Translations under genes and position numbers: made by a program | Assembly (NCBI GenBank): GCA_029983495.1 | Contig: JASBZJ010000020.1 | Location: forward strand, 1-14,242 | DNA from: Porphyromonas sp. | GTDB taxonomy: Bacteria; Bacteroidota; Bacteroidia; Bacteroidales; Porphyromonadaceae | Direction of reading: 5' to 3' | DNA: 14,242 bases | The notes under the pieces: generated by a model | Told to the model about the DNA's origin: nothing | What the model saw: only the letters and a program-made list of their open reading frames with translations | The model's database searches: none | In this document: positions 6,546-14,242 of the stretch, one piece after another | Layout: every line of letters begins with the position of its first letter | Position numbering within the stretch: position 1 is the stretch's first letter

Positions 6546-8828
6546 TTATTGAGTTACGGTTGAAGTGGTTTTATTATCAGCGATTGGTTTTGGCCAGGCA
6601 AGCGTAACTATAACCATTTCCCCCGGGGTTATAGAGGCTCCTTGCGGAACTGTTTGCCCAACAACTCGTCCAATGCCCAATATACGGAGGTTAAGCCCAT
6701 GTTTTTTTGCAACAAAACAAGCAGTAGATGCACTCATACCAATTAAGTTTGGCATAGTATTTTTAGTACCTACACTTTGTTTATGGGCAATTAAAGTTTG
6801 ATTAGGATTACTATCGTTACTAATAACTACTAAATCGGTAGCTTTTACCCCTTCTGCGGGTTTTATTTTCATGCACATTCGTTGGGCAAGCATTTCGCTA
6901 TCGGAGTAAAGTATAGGTTTTGGAAAAAGTTGTTCGCTTGATAGCGAGGTGTTGTTTGCTAGTGGTAAGTGGTTAACATCAACCCGCTGAGCTGAAAGAA
7001 TCATATATTCGGCAATTTCACGAACTACGGGACCTGCCATACTCCCCCCCGAAGGATACAAATCTTTACGAGGAGAAATGATATTAACTAAGCAGGTATA
7101 GCGTGGGTTATCATAGGGGAAGAACCCAATAAAACTTACCGAGTGAGTTTTTCCTGCGCCACGGTAGCCAAAGCTACCTTGAGCAATTTGTGCAGTTCCA
7201 CTTTTACCGCATATGGCTACGTGGGGCGAATTTACGGCCTTACCTGTACCATTTTCGACCACTCCACGTAGCATACTACGTAGGTAGCCAATAGTTTTAG
7301 GTTTACATATAGAATCGCGAATGGCTTGGGGAAGGAATTTATAAAGAACTTCGCCAGAATTTGAAACTACGCTATCAACCAAATAAGGTCTAAAAACAGT
7401 ACCCCCATTAGCAATAGCATTAAAAAAGGTTAGCATCATAACGGGGGGTATTTGTGTTTCGTATCCGTGGGCTATCCAAGGCAAGCTTAATTTACTCCAC
7501 CTTGGGTCCGAGGCATCCTTAATACGTGCTGTTTGGTAACCGGGAAGTTCAAGATGCAGATCCTGACCAAAACCAAAGCTTTTAATCTTATTAATGTAGC
7601 GTTGAGGGTTATCGCCGTAATATTTTACTACGCTACTAGCAGGTACAATGTTACTCGATATTTCAATGGCACGCGCATAGGTTATAGTTCCTCGGCTTTG
7701 CCTTCCATCCTTAATTGTAGCTCCACCGTAATTCCAGTATCCTTCGCCAACATTAAATGTAGATTGAGGTGTAACATAACCATCGTCCATAAGAGCCATC
7801 ATTGTGGCAGCCTTAAAGGTGCTACCAGGCTCCATTAGGTCGTTAAATGCTATGGGGTAAGTTTCGCTGTAACTTGTAGAGTCGCCCCCAGCGTTGTGCT
7901 GAAGGTTTGCCATTGCAATAATTCGACCTGTTGCAGCTTCCATAACTATAGCAGTTCCCCTGGCGGCCTTAAGTTCCGAAAGTCGCTTTTTTAAGAATTT
8001 ATGTACTTCTCGTTGGGTATCCATGGCAAAGGTGGTATAAACATTTGCCCCAGGTGTAGGATCTTTGAGTATAGTAGTGGTGTTTCGCCCCCCAATGTAG
8101 CTACGTCGGGCAACACCAGGTGTACCTATAAGTAAACTGTCGTAGGCAAGCTCAATACCGCCTGAACCATGGGCAAATCCCAGCGAGTCAGGTGTTCCAT
8201 ATACGTTCCCTATTGTAGCACTAGCAAGGGCAGCATAAGGCTTTTGCCTACGGCTAACGTTGTCGGAATACAAGCAACGGTATATTGAACTCGAAGAACG
8301 CTTTCCCTTTTCGTTCCGAACATACATTATGGGGGCGTGCATAAACTGGTCGTACTCGAGGAACGAAATTTCTTTTCCTGCTAAATCCCAGTGTCGGCTT
8401 CGCTTCGCAATTCCTTTTTTCCAATGTGCTAAAAGCTCAGCTTTGTTATACCTAGGTGCAACAAAGGTTTCCATCGCTAGGTTCGCTAAGCTATCGAGTC
8501 GCTCGTTTACTAGGCCTTTTTTTTGAAGATTAACGAAGCTTTCTGAGCCAAAGTCGAAGTATATGCGGTAATAGGGGGGAGAGATAGCTAATAGCTTTCC
8601 ATCGGCAGAATAAATATTCCCACGTACTGGCGTAATAGGCTCTTCGCGCGGAGGTCTAAGCGTTGAGGCTATTTCGCGCCAACGTGGCCCTTCAACAATC
8701 ATTGTGCTAAAAACCTTGTACAATATTGCAACAACAAAAATAACAAATAAGGATCCAACAATTTTACGGTATCTAGTAGCACTTTGTAGCCTATCGTGTT
8801 CGGCTTTTTTCTTCTTATCGATATCCAT
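6546..8828 (-). CDS. ftsI: Penicillin-binding protein FtsI/PBP3-type transpeptidase with a PASTA domain
   Basis: Class B penicillin-binding protein, predicted septal peptidoglycan D,D-transpeptidase, 760 residues. A short basic cytoplasmic tail (KKKKAEHDRLQ) is followed by one membrane anchor at about 23-45. The dimerisation/pedestal domain begins with PITPVRGNIYSADGKLLA. The transpeptidase domain has the three active-site motifs: S336-T-F-K339, S391-S-N393 and K542-S-G-T545. A PASTA domain covers about 690-745 (MPNLIGMSASTACFVAKK through ITPGEMVIVTLA). One C-terminal PASTA is usual in Bacteroidota FtsI-like proteins (from memory). The gene begins 8 nt after the ftsL-like stop and is followed by murE, the standard dcw order, which supports the FtsI assignment over an elongasome PBP2. 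Confidence 0.95.
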   Translation of the reverse strand: MDIDKKKKAEHDRLQSATRYRKIVGSLFVIFVVAILYKVFSTMIVEGPRWREIASTLRPPREEPITPVRGNIYSADGKLLAISPPYYRIYFDFGSESFVNLQKKGLVNERLDSLANLAMETFVAPRYNKAELLAHWKKGIAKRSRHWDLAGKEISFLEYDQFMHAPIMYVRNEKGKRSSSSIYRCLYSDNVSRRQKPYAALASATIGNVYGTPDSLGFAHGSGGIELAYDSLLIGTPGVARRSYIGGRNTTTILKDPTPGANVYTTFAMDTQREVHKFLKKRLSELKAARGTAIVMEAATGRIIAMANLQHNAGGDSTSYSETYPIAFNDLMEPGSTFKAATMMALMDDGYVTPQSTFNVGEGYWNYGGATIKDGRQSRGTITYARAIEISSNIVPASSVVKYYGDNPQRYINKIKSFGFGQDLHLELPGYQTARIKDASDPRWSKLSLPWIAHGYETQIPPVMMLTFFNAIANGGTVFRPYLVDSVVSNSGEVLYKFLPQAIRDSICKPKTIGYLRSMLRGVVENGTGKAVNSPHVAICGKSGTAQIAQGSFGYRGAGKTHSVSFIGFFPYDNPRYTCLVNIISPRKDLYPSGGSMAGPVVREIAEYMILSAQRVDVNHLPLANNTSLSSEQLFPKPILYSDSEMLAQRMCMKIKPAEGVKATDLVVISNDSNPNQTLIAHKQSVGTKNTMPNLIGMSASTACFVAKKHGLNLRILGIGRVVGQTVPQGASITPGEMVIVTLAWPKPIADNKTTSTVTQ

Positions 8829-8836
8829 ATACCCTA

Positions 8837-9574
8837 TTATTTTCCTTTATTTTTTTTGCGTTGCTTTTCTAATTCCTGCCCATTGTAATAAATCACATAC
8901 GGAGGGTCGTTATCGGGTATTAATGTTGATCCACTTTTTTTTAGGTTTTCGAGGATTGTTTCTTCCCTGTCGAGTTTGCTTATTTCACCAGTAATAAAAA
9001 GCTGTTTGTATTCAATTTGTCGTAATTGCTTTTCAAGGCGGTCGAGCTTTCCTATCTTATTGATTCGTAGGAACCCTAAATATATATTTAGGAAGAATAG
9101 AAGTGCAATGAGTAGAAAAACCGATACGATACGCCAATTTAGAAATGGTCGTAAAATGTTTCCATTAAGCCAGTTCGATAGTTTTATGTTCCCTTTATGT
9201 TTCCTTTTTTTCTGAGACTCTGATGAGCTCTTTTGTTCGTCAACATGCTCAGTACTTTGGTTGTTTATCTTGTTATTATTGGGGTCTTCATCAATGGGGC
9301 TAGGTGTAAAGTTCTCTTTTTCGCTTTCCGATTCATCCCCATAGGGTTCAATCTCCTCCACATCTTTATTTTCAGAGGGGTAGAGGTCGTTTAGTTCTTC
9401 CTCCCACGTATATGGCTCGTTGAGTTCAAGTTCATCGTCCAATGGGGTAGGGCTTATGGTATACTCATCCTGACCATCTTCCATATGGGTGCCTTCATCA
9501 GCTTTTGTGGAAGAGGTTAAAGGTTGCTCCTCTTTAGCAGTTTGAAAATCGAATTCTTCTTCAGTAAGCTTCAT
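8837..9574 (-). CDS. ftsL: FtsL-like division protein with a long acidic N-terminus
   Basis: Assigned mainly by position between rsmH and ftsI and by topology, since FtsL proteins share little sequence. The 245 residues contain one membrane helix at about 148-168 (WRIVSVFLLIALLFFLNIYLGF). A charged, heptad-like coiled-coil stretch follows at about 170-215 (KLDRLEKQLRQIEYKQL), then a short basic tail. The part before the helix is unusual: residues 1-120 are very rich in Glu, Asp, Ser, Thr and Pro, followed by a basic patch KKRKHKG (122-128) next to the membrane. FtsL-like proteins are usually only about 100-130 residues, so an acidic, probably disordered cytoplasmic domain of about 120 residues has been added. 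The ATG overlaps the rsmH stop as ATGA (9571-9574), suggesting translational coupling, and ftsI starts 8 nt after its stop. Confidence 0.8.
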   Translation of the reverse strand: MKLTEEEFDFQTAKEEQPLTSSTKADEGTHMEDGQDEYTISPTPLDDELELNEPYTWEEELNDLYPSENKDVEEIEPYGDESESEKENFTPSPIDEDPNNNKINNQSTEHVDEQKSSSESQKKRKHKGNIKLSNWLNGNILRPFLNWRIVSVFLLIALLFFLNIYLGFLRINKIGKLDRLEKQLRQIEYKQLFITGEISKLDREETILENLKKSGSTLIPDNDPPYVIYYNGQELEKQRKKNKGK

Positions 9575-10539
9575 GAAACAAATTCAATACGGCGTTCAGC
9601 AACACGCATCTTGGCACTCGATGCTCGGCTATTTTGCGCAATTTCCTCGTTGTTTGGCTTTTCCCCTTTGCTCGTTAGGATTTTCATTTTTCCAGGTTTT
9701 TCGCCATAAATAAGGCTCTCATTCCCTAGTGAAGTACTTAAACTTTGGGTTTTCATCCATTGCTTTACCAATCTATCTTCAAGCGAGTGATAGCTCAGTA
9801 CCACTAACCTGCCACCAGGGCTTAGTAAATTGCCAGCGGCTTCTAAAAAGTCGCTTAGAGCTCCTAGCTCGTCATTTACTTCAATGCGTAATGCCTGAAA
9901 AATACGGCTTAGCTTACGGTGCCGTTGTTGAGGTTGTTTAGGCAACATTGTTTCGAGAATATCAATAAGTTGCTGAGCTGTAACAATGGGCTTTTGAGTT
10001 CGAGCCGAAGTAATAAGCGTTGCTAATTTATGGCTATCGTTGAGTTCGCCAAAATTCCGAAGCAAAGTATTAAGTGCATCTTGTTCGTAATTATTAAGTA
10101 TAGCTTGCGCTGTAAGTTTCCCCTGGTTATTCATACGCATATCCAAAGGAGCATTATCAAAACGAAAGCTAAAACCCCGTTCGGGTGTATCGAAGTGGTG
10201 TGACGAAACCCCCAAATCAGCAAGTATACCATCAACTTTATCAATTTGGTAATAATCCATCCAATTGGCGATATACCTAAAGTTGCTGGCAACAAACGTA
10301 AGCCTAGGGTCGTTAGGTGCATTACTTGCGGCATCAAGATCCTGGTCGAAAGCAAAAAGTTTTCCTTGGTTGCCTAATTTTTCGAGAATAGCCTTTGTGT
10401 GACCAGCACCACCCATGGTTGCGTCAATATAAACACCATTAGGTTGGGTCACTAAAGCAGTAAGCGTTTCGTGTAACATTACAGGAACATGATACACATT
10501 CGGTTTGTTTTCCTTGGAATACTTTTCGATATCTTGCAT
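9571..10539 (-). CDS. rsmH: 16S rRNA (cytosine(1402)-N(4))-methyltransferase RsmH (MraW)
   Basis: S-adenosylmethionine-dependent enzyme methylating N4 of C1402 in the 16S rRNA decoding centre. It is 322 residues from the chosen ATG, against about 313 in E. coli. Family motifs, numbered from the longer GTG form: YHVPVMLHET (21-30), the SAM-binding YIDATMGGAGHT (42-53), DGILADLGVSSHHFD (108-122), RGFSFRFDNAPLDMRM (126-141), SRIFQALRIEVNDEL (216-230) and VVLSYHSLEDRLVK (251-264). I chose the ATG at 10537-10539 because a perfect AGGAGG sits three bases before it. A GTG at 10552-10554 would add MIRRQ, and in that reading the AGGAGG encodes Arg-Arg. It is the first gene of the dcw block and its stop overlaps the ftsL start by four bases. 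mraZ, usually just upstream, is absent. Confidence 0.96.
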   Translation of the reverse strand: MQDIEKYSKENKPNVYHVPVMLHETLTALVTQPNGVYIDATMGGAGHTKAILEKLGNQGKLFAFDQDLDAASNAPNDPRLTFVASNFRYIANWMDYYQIDKVDGILADLGVSSHHFDTPERGFSFRFDNAPLDMRMNNQGKLTAQAILNNYEQDALNTLLRNFGELNDSHKLATLITSARTQKPIVTAQQLIDILETMLPKQPQQRHRKLSRIFQALRIEVNDELGALSDFLEAAGNLLSPGGRLVVLSYHSLEDRLVKQWMKTQSLSTSLGNESLIYGEKPGKMKILTSKGEKPNNEEIAQNSRASSAKMRVAERRIEFVS

Positions 10540-10540
10540 T

Positions 10541-10549
10541 TGCCTCCTT
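10541..10549 (-). promoter_or_regulatory. Shine-Dalgarno sequence that favours the ATG start of rsmH
   Basis: On the - strand AAGGAGGCA immediately precedes the ATG at 10537-10539, with AGGAGG ending three bases before it. This is the clearest ribosome-binding site seen before any gene in the window; the other genes have AT-rich leaders. The spacing is shorter than the usual 5-9 nt, so its use is uncertain, but it is the main reason for preferring ATG over the upstream GTG. Confidence 0.5.
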
Positions 10550-10579
10550 ATCACTTATTAGGGGAACATATTCTTATGG

Positions 10580-10587
10580 CAAAGATA
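10580..10587 (-). promoter_or_regulatory. Probable -7 box of the rsmH operon promoter
   Basis: The - strand reads TATCTTTG, an exact match to the Bacteroidota -7 consensus TAnnTTTG, and would give a short leader of about 20-35 nt for rsmH. A TTG at 10613-10615 lies 25 nt upstream, slightly farther than the usual 17-23, so the -33 element is not convincing. No other exact -7 box lies this close to the gene. Confidence 0.55.
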
Positions 10588-11037
10588 CAAACAATTCAAG
10601 CCCTTTAGTACGCAATTTGGTAATTTGCTATAGTTGATGAACCCATATTTTTTGATGGACTCTTTTTTGTTTATAGTAACCAAGTGTGTTGGCAAGGTGT
10701 TACCTTCGTAAAAAACAATGCACTTTTGTTTTTTCATTCATGAGTAAATTTTTGAGCGAACGCTATTTTTTGTTCGAGTTTGCTCGGTCGGTTTAAATTT
10801 TACCACTTAGTAAAATAATGCTTATTTGTGCTACGCATTTCTATGTTTGTTGTTTCAGTTCGTATTTTGTTTAAAAAATGTGGTGTTACTTACTGTATAA
10901 CGAAACTAGGAGAAAGATGGTTTAGCATATGAATTTACTTGGTTTTGCAAATTGACTTGTTACAACAGTGTGGAAATGTATGAGCAAATTTCTTTAGAGT
11001 TGCAATTTCCTGCGCAATCCCATTAAGTCGATATACC

Positions 11038-11066
11038 TTGTTTTCGGTATTTTATAGTTACCTTTG
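11038..11066 (+). promoter_or_regulatory. Promoter of the sdhCAB operon
   Basis: TTG at 11038-11040 and TACCTTTG at 11059-11066 are separated by 18 nt, a good match to the Bacteroidota promoter TTG-N17-23-TAnnTTTG. Transcription should begin near 11072, leaving a leader of about 215 nt before the sdhC ATG. It is the only full match on this strand near the operon; TATGTTTG at 10842-10849 lacks a correctly spaced -33 element. Confidence 0.65.
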
Positions 11067-11286
11067 CGTAAGTATTGGAGTGTAGTTTGTAGTACTGTAG
11101 CAAATGTTTACAGCTCGAATTGTTGTAGTGCTAACGAACCGATTAAAAAGAGGATTTTAGGCTTTGGTACAAATTTAGCTTGTTTTTTCGGGGTATTACG
11201 GGTAAAACAGGGCTGGAGAACACATTTAAAGCCAAGATTTATATAAGGAAACAATAAAGAAGTATTTTAGAAAACCGACATTTTTT

Positions 11287-11979
11287 ATGTGGCTATTCAA
11301 CTCTTCCATTGGACGTAAAGTAGTGATGAGTATTTCGGGTTTATGCCTTGTACTATTCCTGCTCTTCCACATGTCAATGAACCTTGTGGCAATATTCAGT
11401 GCGGATGCCTACAACCAGATTTGCGAATTTTTAGGTGCTCACTGGTATGCGCTAGTAGGGTCGTTAGGTTTGGCTGTTTTAGCGGTCATCCACATTGTTT
11501 ATGCTAGTATGCTTACGTTGCAAAATAGGCGTGCACGTGGCCATAGCCGTTATGCTATTAATGCTCGCCCTAAAGGGGTTAGCTGGGAGTCGAAGAATAT
11601 GTTCGTTTTAGGCGTAATAGTTATTCTAGGCCTGGGGCTTCACTTGTTTAACTTCTGGTATAAAATGCAATATGCCGAAATTGTAGGTAACCCTTCGTTG
11701 GCTTCAAGTATAAACGGTGTAGAGGGTCCTCACGATGGTGCTGGGCTTATTCGTTATACTTTTTCCCAACCCCTTTTTGTAGTGCTTTACATCGTTTGGT
11801 TGGTTGCCTTATGGTTCCACTTGAATCATGGTTTTTGGAGTGCCCTTCATACTCTAGGTGGCAGTAATGGAATTTGGCTCAAACGCATCCAAGTTATCTC
11901 TACAATTGTAACTACCCTAATAATTTTGTGTTTTGCCTCGGTAGTTCTATACTACTATGGGCTTCATTTAATGGCTTAG
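11287..11979 (+). CDS. sdhC: Succinate dehydrogenase/fumarate reductase cytochrome b subunit
   Basis: Membrane anchor of the succinate:quinone oxidoreductase, passing electrons between the iron-sulfur subunit and the quinone pool through b hemes. The 230-residue protein has about five hydrophobic helices (roughly 13-36, 55-76, 105-125, 160-180, 202-224). It carries in-membrane histidines H28, H69, H119 and H178, the pattern expected for the diheme, single-polypeptide (type B) cytochrome family as in Bacillus and Wolinella. The C-terminal WFHLNHGFWSALHTLG is characteristic of this family. It is first in the operon, with the flavoprotein gene 34 nt downstream. Which direction is used, succinate oxidation or fumarate reduction, cannot be told from sequence; in anaerobic Bacteroidota the related complex works as a fumarate reductase. 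Confidence 0.95.
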   Translation: MWLFNSSIGRKVVMSISGLCLVLFLLFHMSMNLVAIFSADAYNQICEFLGAHWYALVGSLGLAVLAVIHIVYASMLTLQNRRARGHSRYAINARPKGVSWESKNMFVLGVIVILGLGLHLFNFWYKMQYAEIVGNPSLASSINGVEGPHDGAGLIRYTFSQPLFVVLYIVWLVALWFHLNHGFWSALHTLGGSNGIWLKRIQVISTIVTTLIILCFASVVLYYYGLHLMA

Positions 11980-12013
11980 TTCGCTTTTATTTTTATAGAA
12001 AGGAAACTGTAGT

Positions 12014-13990
12014 ATGGATAATACCAATAATAACAATACACAATTTGAAGCAAAACTCGATCCTAAGGTTCCCAAGGGGCCTTTGGAAGACAAATGGAAT
12101 AACTACAAAAACCACCAATTGTTGGTAAACCCCGCCAACAAACGTCGGCTCGATATAATTGTGGTAGGAACAGGCTTAGCTGGAGCCTCGGCGGCTGCTT
12201 CGCTTGCCGAGATGGGTTTTAAAGTAATGAACTTCTGTATTCAGGATTCGCCTCGCCGTGCGCACTCAATTGCTGCTCAAGGTGGTATAAATGCGGCCAA
12301 GAACTATCAAAACGATGGCGACTCGGTTTACAGGTTGTTTTACGATACTATTAAAGGTGGCGACTACCGTGCGCGCGAAGCTAATGTGTACCGCTTGGCA
12401 GAAGTAAGCAACAATATTATTGATATTTGTGTTGCGCAAGGGGTACCCTTTGCTCGCGAGTATGGTGGGCTTTTGGATAACCGATCGTTTGGAGGGGCTC
12501 AGGTATCGCGAACTTTCTATGCTCGCGGTCAAACGGGGCAACAACTTCTTCTTGGTTGTTACTCAGCCTTAAGTAAGGAAGTGCATAAGGGTAATGTAAA
12601 ACTTTATACACGCCACGAAATGCTCGATCTTGTTGTTATTGATGGGCGAGCACGTGGTATTATTGTGCGTAACTTAGTAACTGGTAAAATTGAACGTTAT
12701 GCCGCACATGCCGTTGTTATTGCTACTGGCGGTTATGGTAATGCTTTCTTCCTTACAACCAATGCAATTGCATCGAATGGCTCGGCTGCTTGGCAATGCT
12801 ACAAGCGAGGTGCGTATTTTGCAAATCCTTGTATGGCACAAATACACCCAACTTGTATACCTAAACATGGCGATTACCAAAGCAAGCTTACCCTGATGAG
12901 TGAATCGCTTCGAAATGATGGTCGCATTTGGGTTCCCAAAAAACTTGAAGATGCAAAACGTTTGCAACGGGGCGAAATAAAGGGACACGACATACCCGAG
13001 CAGGATCGCGATTACTACCTCGAACGCCGTTATCCCGCATTTGGGAACCTTGTACCACGCGATGTAGCCAGCCGAGCTGCTAAGGAACGTTGTGATGCGG
13101 GTTTTGGTGTAAACCCCACAGGGCTTGCTGTATTCCTCGATTTCGACGATGCAATAAATCGTATGGGCAAGGATAAAGTAGCCGATAAATATGGTAACCT
13201 TTTTCAGATGTACGAAAAAATTACCAACGACAATCCGTACGAAACCCCTATGATGATTTTCCCTGCTATACATTACACTATGGGAGGTATATGGGTCGAT
13301 TACGAGTTGCAAACTACTATTCCTGGCTTATTTGCTATTGGTGAAGCTAACTTTTCCGATCATGGAGCTAACCGCTTGGGTGCTTCAGCTTTGATGCAAG
13401 GGCTTGCCGATGGGTATTTTATCCTTCCTTATACCATACAAAACTACTTGGCCGATCAAATACAGGTTCCTAGGTTTAGTACTAACCTGCCTGAGTTTGA
13501 CGAAGCTGAGAAAAAGATCAACGATAAGATTAGCTATCTTATGAGCCTTAAAGGGCATCATTCGGTTGATAGTATTCACAAAGCATTGGGTAATGTTATG
13601 TGGGAATACGTAGGCATGGCTCGTAGTCGCGAAGGCTTGCTTACCGGTATTCAAAAGATTAAGGAACTTAGGGATCTGTTTTGGACGGATGTACACATCC
13701 CTGGTAAGGCAGAGGATCTTAATGGCGAGGTAGAAAAAGCTCTACGCTTAGCTGACTTCTTGGAAATTGGTGAACTTATGGCTCGCGATGCGCTGAACCG
13801 CGAGGAAAGTTGTGGTGGGCACTTCCGCATTGAACACCAAACAGAGGAAGGTGAAGCACTCCGCCACGACGACCAATATTCGTATGTTTCGTGTTGGGAA
13901 TACAAGGGGCGCGACAATGAACCCGTAATGCACAAAGAACCCCTCGATTACGAATTTACCGTTCGATTAACCCGTAACTATAAAAAATAA
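12014..13990 (+). CDS. sdhA: Succinate dehydrogenase/fumarate reductase flavoprotein subunit
   Basis: Catalytic subunit with covalent FAD that interconverts succinate and fumarate on the cytoplasmic side. In its 658 residues I see the dinucleotide-binding [12 protein letters not shown] (50-61) and [15 protein letters not shown] (81-95), with H84 as the expected FAD attachment site. Further on are HPT (278-280), [20 protein letters not shown] with the expected catalytic arginine R349, and [10 protein letters not shown] starting at H420. [18 protein letters not shown] (443-460), with substrate-binding R454, completes the core. The C-terminal helical domain follows to the end. The sequence resembles the Bacillus/Wolinella-like branch more than the E. 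coli SdhA type, in line with a one-gene cytochrome anchor. The Asn-rich N-terminus (MDNTNNNN) is a short extra tail. It lies between sdhC and sdhB; AAAGGAAA precedes the ATG. Confidence 0.97.
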   Translation: MDNTNNNNTQFEAKLDPKVPKGPLEDKWNNYKNHQLLVNPANKRRLDIIVVGTGLAGASAAASLAEMGFKVMNFCIQDSPRRAHSIAAQGGINAAKNYQNDGDSVYRLFYDTIKGGDYRAREANVYRLAEVSNNIIDICVAQGVPFAREYGGLLDNRSFGGAQVSRTFYARGQTGQQLLLGCYSALSKEVHKGNVKLYTRHEMLDLVVIDGRARGIIVRNLVTGKIERYAAHAVVIATGGYGNAFFLTTNAIASNGSAAWQCYKRGAYFANPCMAQIHPTCIPKHGDYQSKLTLMSESLRNDGRIWVPKKLEDAKRLQRGEIKGHDIPEQDRDYYLERRYPAFGNLVPRDVASRAAKERCDAGFGVNPTGLAVFLDFDDAINRMGKDKVADKYGNLFQMYEKITNDNPYETPMMIFPAIHYTMGGIWVDYELQTTIPGLFAIGEANFSDHGANRLGASALMQGLADGYFILPYTIQNYLADQIQVPRFSTNLPEFDEAEKKINDKISYLMSLKGHHSVDSIHKALGNVMWEYVGMARSREGLLTGIQKIKELRDLFWTDVHIPGKAEDLNGEVEKALRLADFLEIGELMARDALNREESCGGHFRIEHQTEEGEALRHDDQYSYVSCWEYKGRDNEPVMHKEPLDYEFTVRLTRNYKK

Positions 13991-14024
13991 GCGATTTTTT
14001 CCCCTGATACAGAGAGAGACTATT

Positions 14025-14242
14025 ATGGATAAAGATATAAACATAAAAGTGCGAGTATGGCGCCAACACGGCCCAAAGGAAAAGGGTCGCTTCGAAACTT
14101 ACGAACTTAAAAATGTTTCGCAAAGTGCCTCAGTGCTTGAGATGATGGATATCCTTAACGAACAGTTGGTAAACCAAGATTTAGAGCCAGTTGCTTACGA
14201 TCACGACTGTCGCGAAGGTATTTGTGGTATGTGTTCGCTATA
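14025..14242 (+). CDS. sdhB: Succinate dehydrogenase/fumarate reductase iron-sulfur subunit, N-terminal part
   Basis: Only the first 72 codons are in the window. The reading starts MDKDINIKVRVWRQHGPKEK and reaches DHDCREGICGMCSL, the plant-type ferredoxin motif C-x4-C-x2-C that binds the [2Fe-2S] cluster of SdhB/FrdB. The fourth cysteine and the C-terminal domain with the [4Fe-4S] and [3Fe-4S] clusters lie beyond the window end. The ATG is 34 nt after the sdhA stop, completing the order sdhC-sdhA-sdhB. The subunit carries electrons between the flavin and the b hemes. Confidence 0.95.
   Translation, partial: MDKDINIKVRVWRQHGPKEKGRFETYELKNVSQSASVLEMMDILNEQLVNQDLEPVAYDHDCREGICGMCSL

Larger units (their letters stand above)
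10555..11286. other. Gene-free divergent intergenic region between rsmH and sdhC
   Basis: About 730 bp of AT-rich DNA with no convincing gene. Open frames here are short (15-18 codons from ATG, or a 60-codon frame opening with TTG) and resemble no family I know. mraZ is not present. It holds a probable -7 box for each flanking operon (10580-10587 on -, 11059-11066 on +). Small inverted repeats occur at 10694-10706 (AAGGT-GTT-ACCTT), 10757-10776 (CGAAC...GTTCG) and 10813-10827 (AAATAA-TGC-TTATTT). GCAAATT/GCAATTT words recur at about 10946-11010. None of these forms a recognisable riboswitch or RNA gene, and function is unknown. Confidence 0.6.

Noticed and set aside
10740..10796. Small frame MSKFLSERYFLFEFARSV in the divergent region
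   Set aside because: Only 18 codons, no ribosome site, no known family, and AT-rich DNA gives such frames easily.
11064..11246. 60-codon frame upstream of sdhC
   Set aside because: It opens with TTG inside the predicted promoter, has no family resemblance and shows no coding-like composition. It is more likely part of the leader.
12674..13312. 212-codon frame antisense to sdhA
   Set aside because: It is a shadow of the strongly conserved sdhA frame. The translated sequence has no recognisable domain.
1..14242. CRISPR array, transposase, integrase, phage or toxin-antitoxin genes
   Set aside because: None were seen. All large frames are housekeeping genes, and the only repeat-like structure is the palindrome at 559-684.

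Overview
The window looks like chromosomal core DNA from a member of the Bacteroidota, most likely an anaerobic or microaerophilic Bacteroidales-type organism. Three things point there. Most genes lack a Shine-Dalgarno sequence. The divergent intergenic region carries -7 boxes matching TAnnTTTG. The protein types also fit: a MraY with a long extra loop, an FtsI with a C-terminal PASTA domain, a poorly conserved FtsL-like protein and a single-cytochrome succinate dehydrogenase/fumarate reductase. The order is inferred from gene content and was not tested by a search.

Layout. Positions 1-431 hold a tRNA cluster on the + strand: the 3' part of tRNA-Asp(GTC), tRNA-Leu(CAG) and tRNA-Leu(GAG). It closes with a strong intrinsic terminator at 465-507. 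Between this cluster and the convergent polA gene lies a 126-bp imperfect palindrome (559-684) that looks like a small non-autonomous repeat element. From 733 to 10554 five cell-wall/division genes and polA run on the - strand in the order rsmH, ftsL-like, ftsI, murE, mraY, polA. A gene-free stretch of about 730 bp (10555-11286) separates this block from the divergent + strand operon sdhC-sdhA-sdhB, whose last gene runs off the window.

How the genes work together. The minus-strand block is the front part of the classical dcw (division and cell wall) cluster. RsmH modifies 16S rRNA. The FtsL-like protein and FtsI belong to the septal peptidoglycan machinery. MurE adds the third stem-peptide residue, predicted to be meso-diaminopimelate from its DNPR motif. 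MraY moves the finished pentapeptide precursor onto undecaprenyl phosphate. The usual first gene, mraZ, and the usual following genes, murD-ftsW-murG-murC-ftsQ-ftsA-ftsZ, are absent, and polA sits directly after mraY. The cluster is therefore rearranged here. The sdhCAB operon encodes a membrane complex linking succinate/fumarate interconversion to the quinone pool.

Most of the window is ordinary housekeeping sequence, and I found no convincing new biological system. The points worth a second look are the palindrome at 559-684, the broken dcw cluster with polA attached, the long acidic N-terminus of the FtsL-like protein, the large non-coding divergent region with a predicted leader of about 215 nt for sdhC, and the rsmH start, where an AGGAGG lies inside the longer reading.
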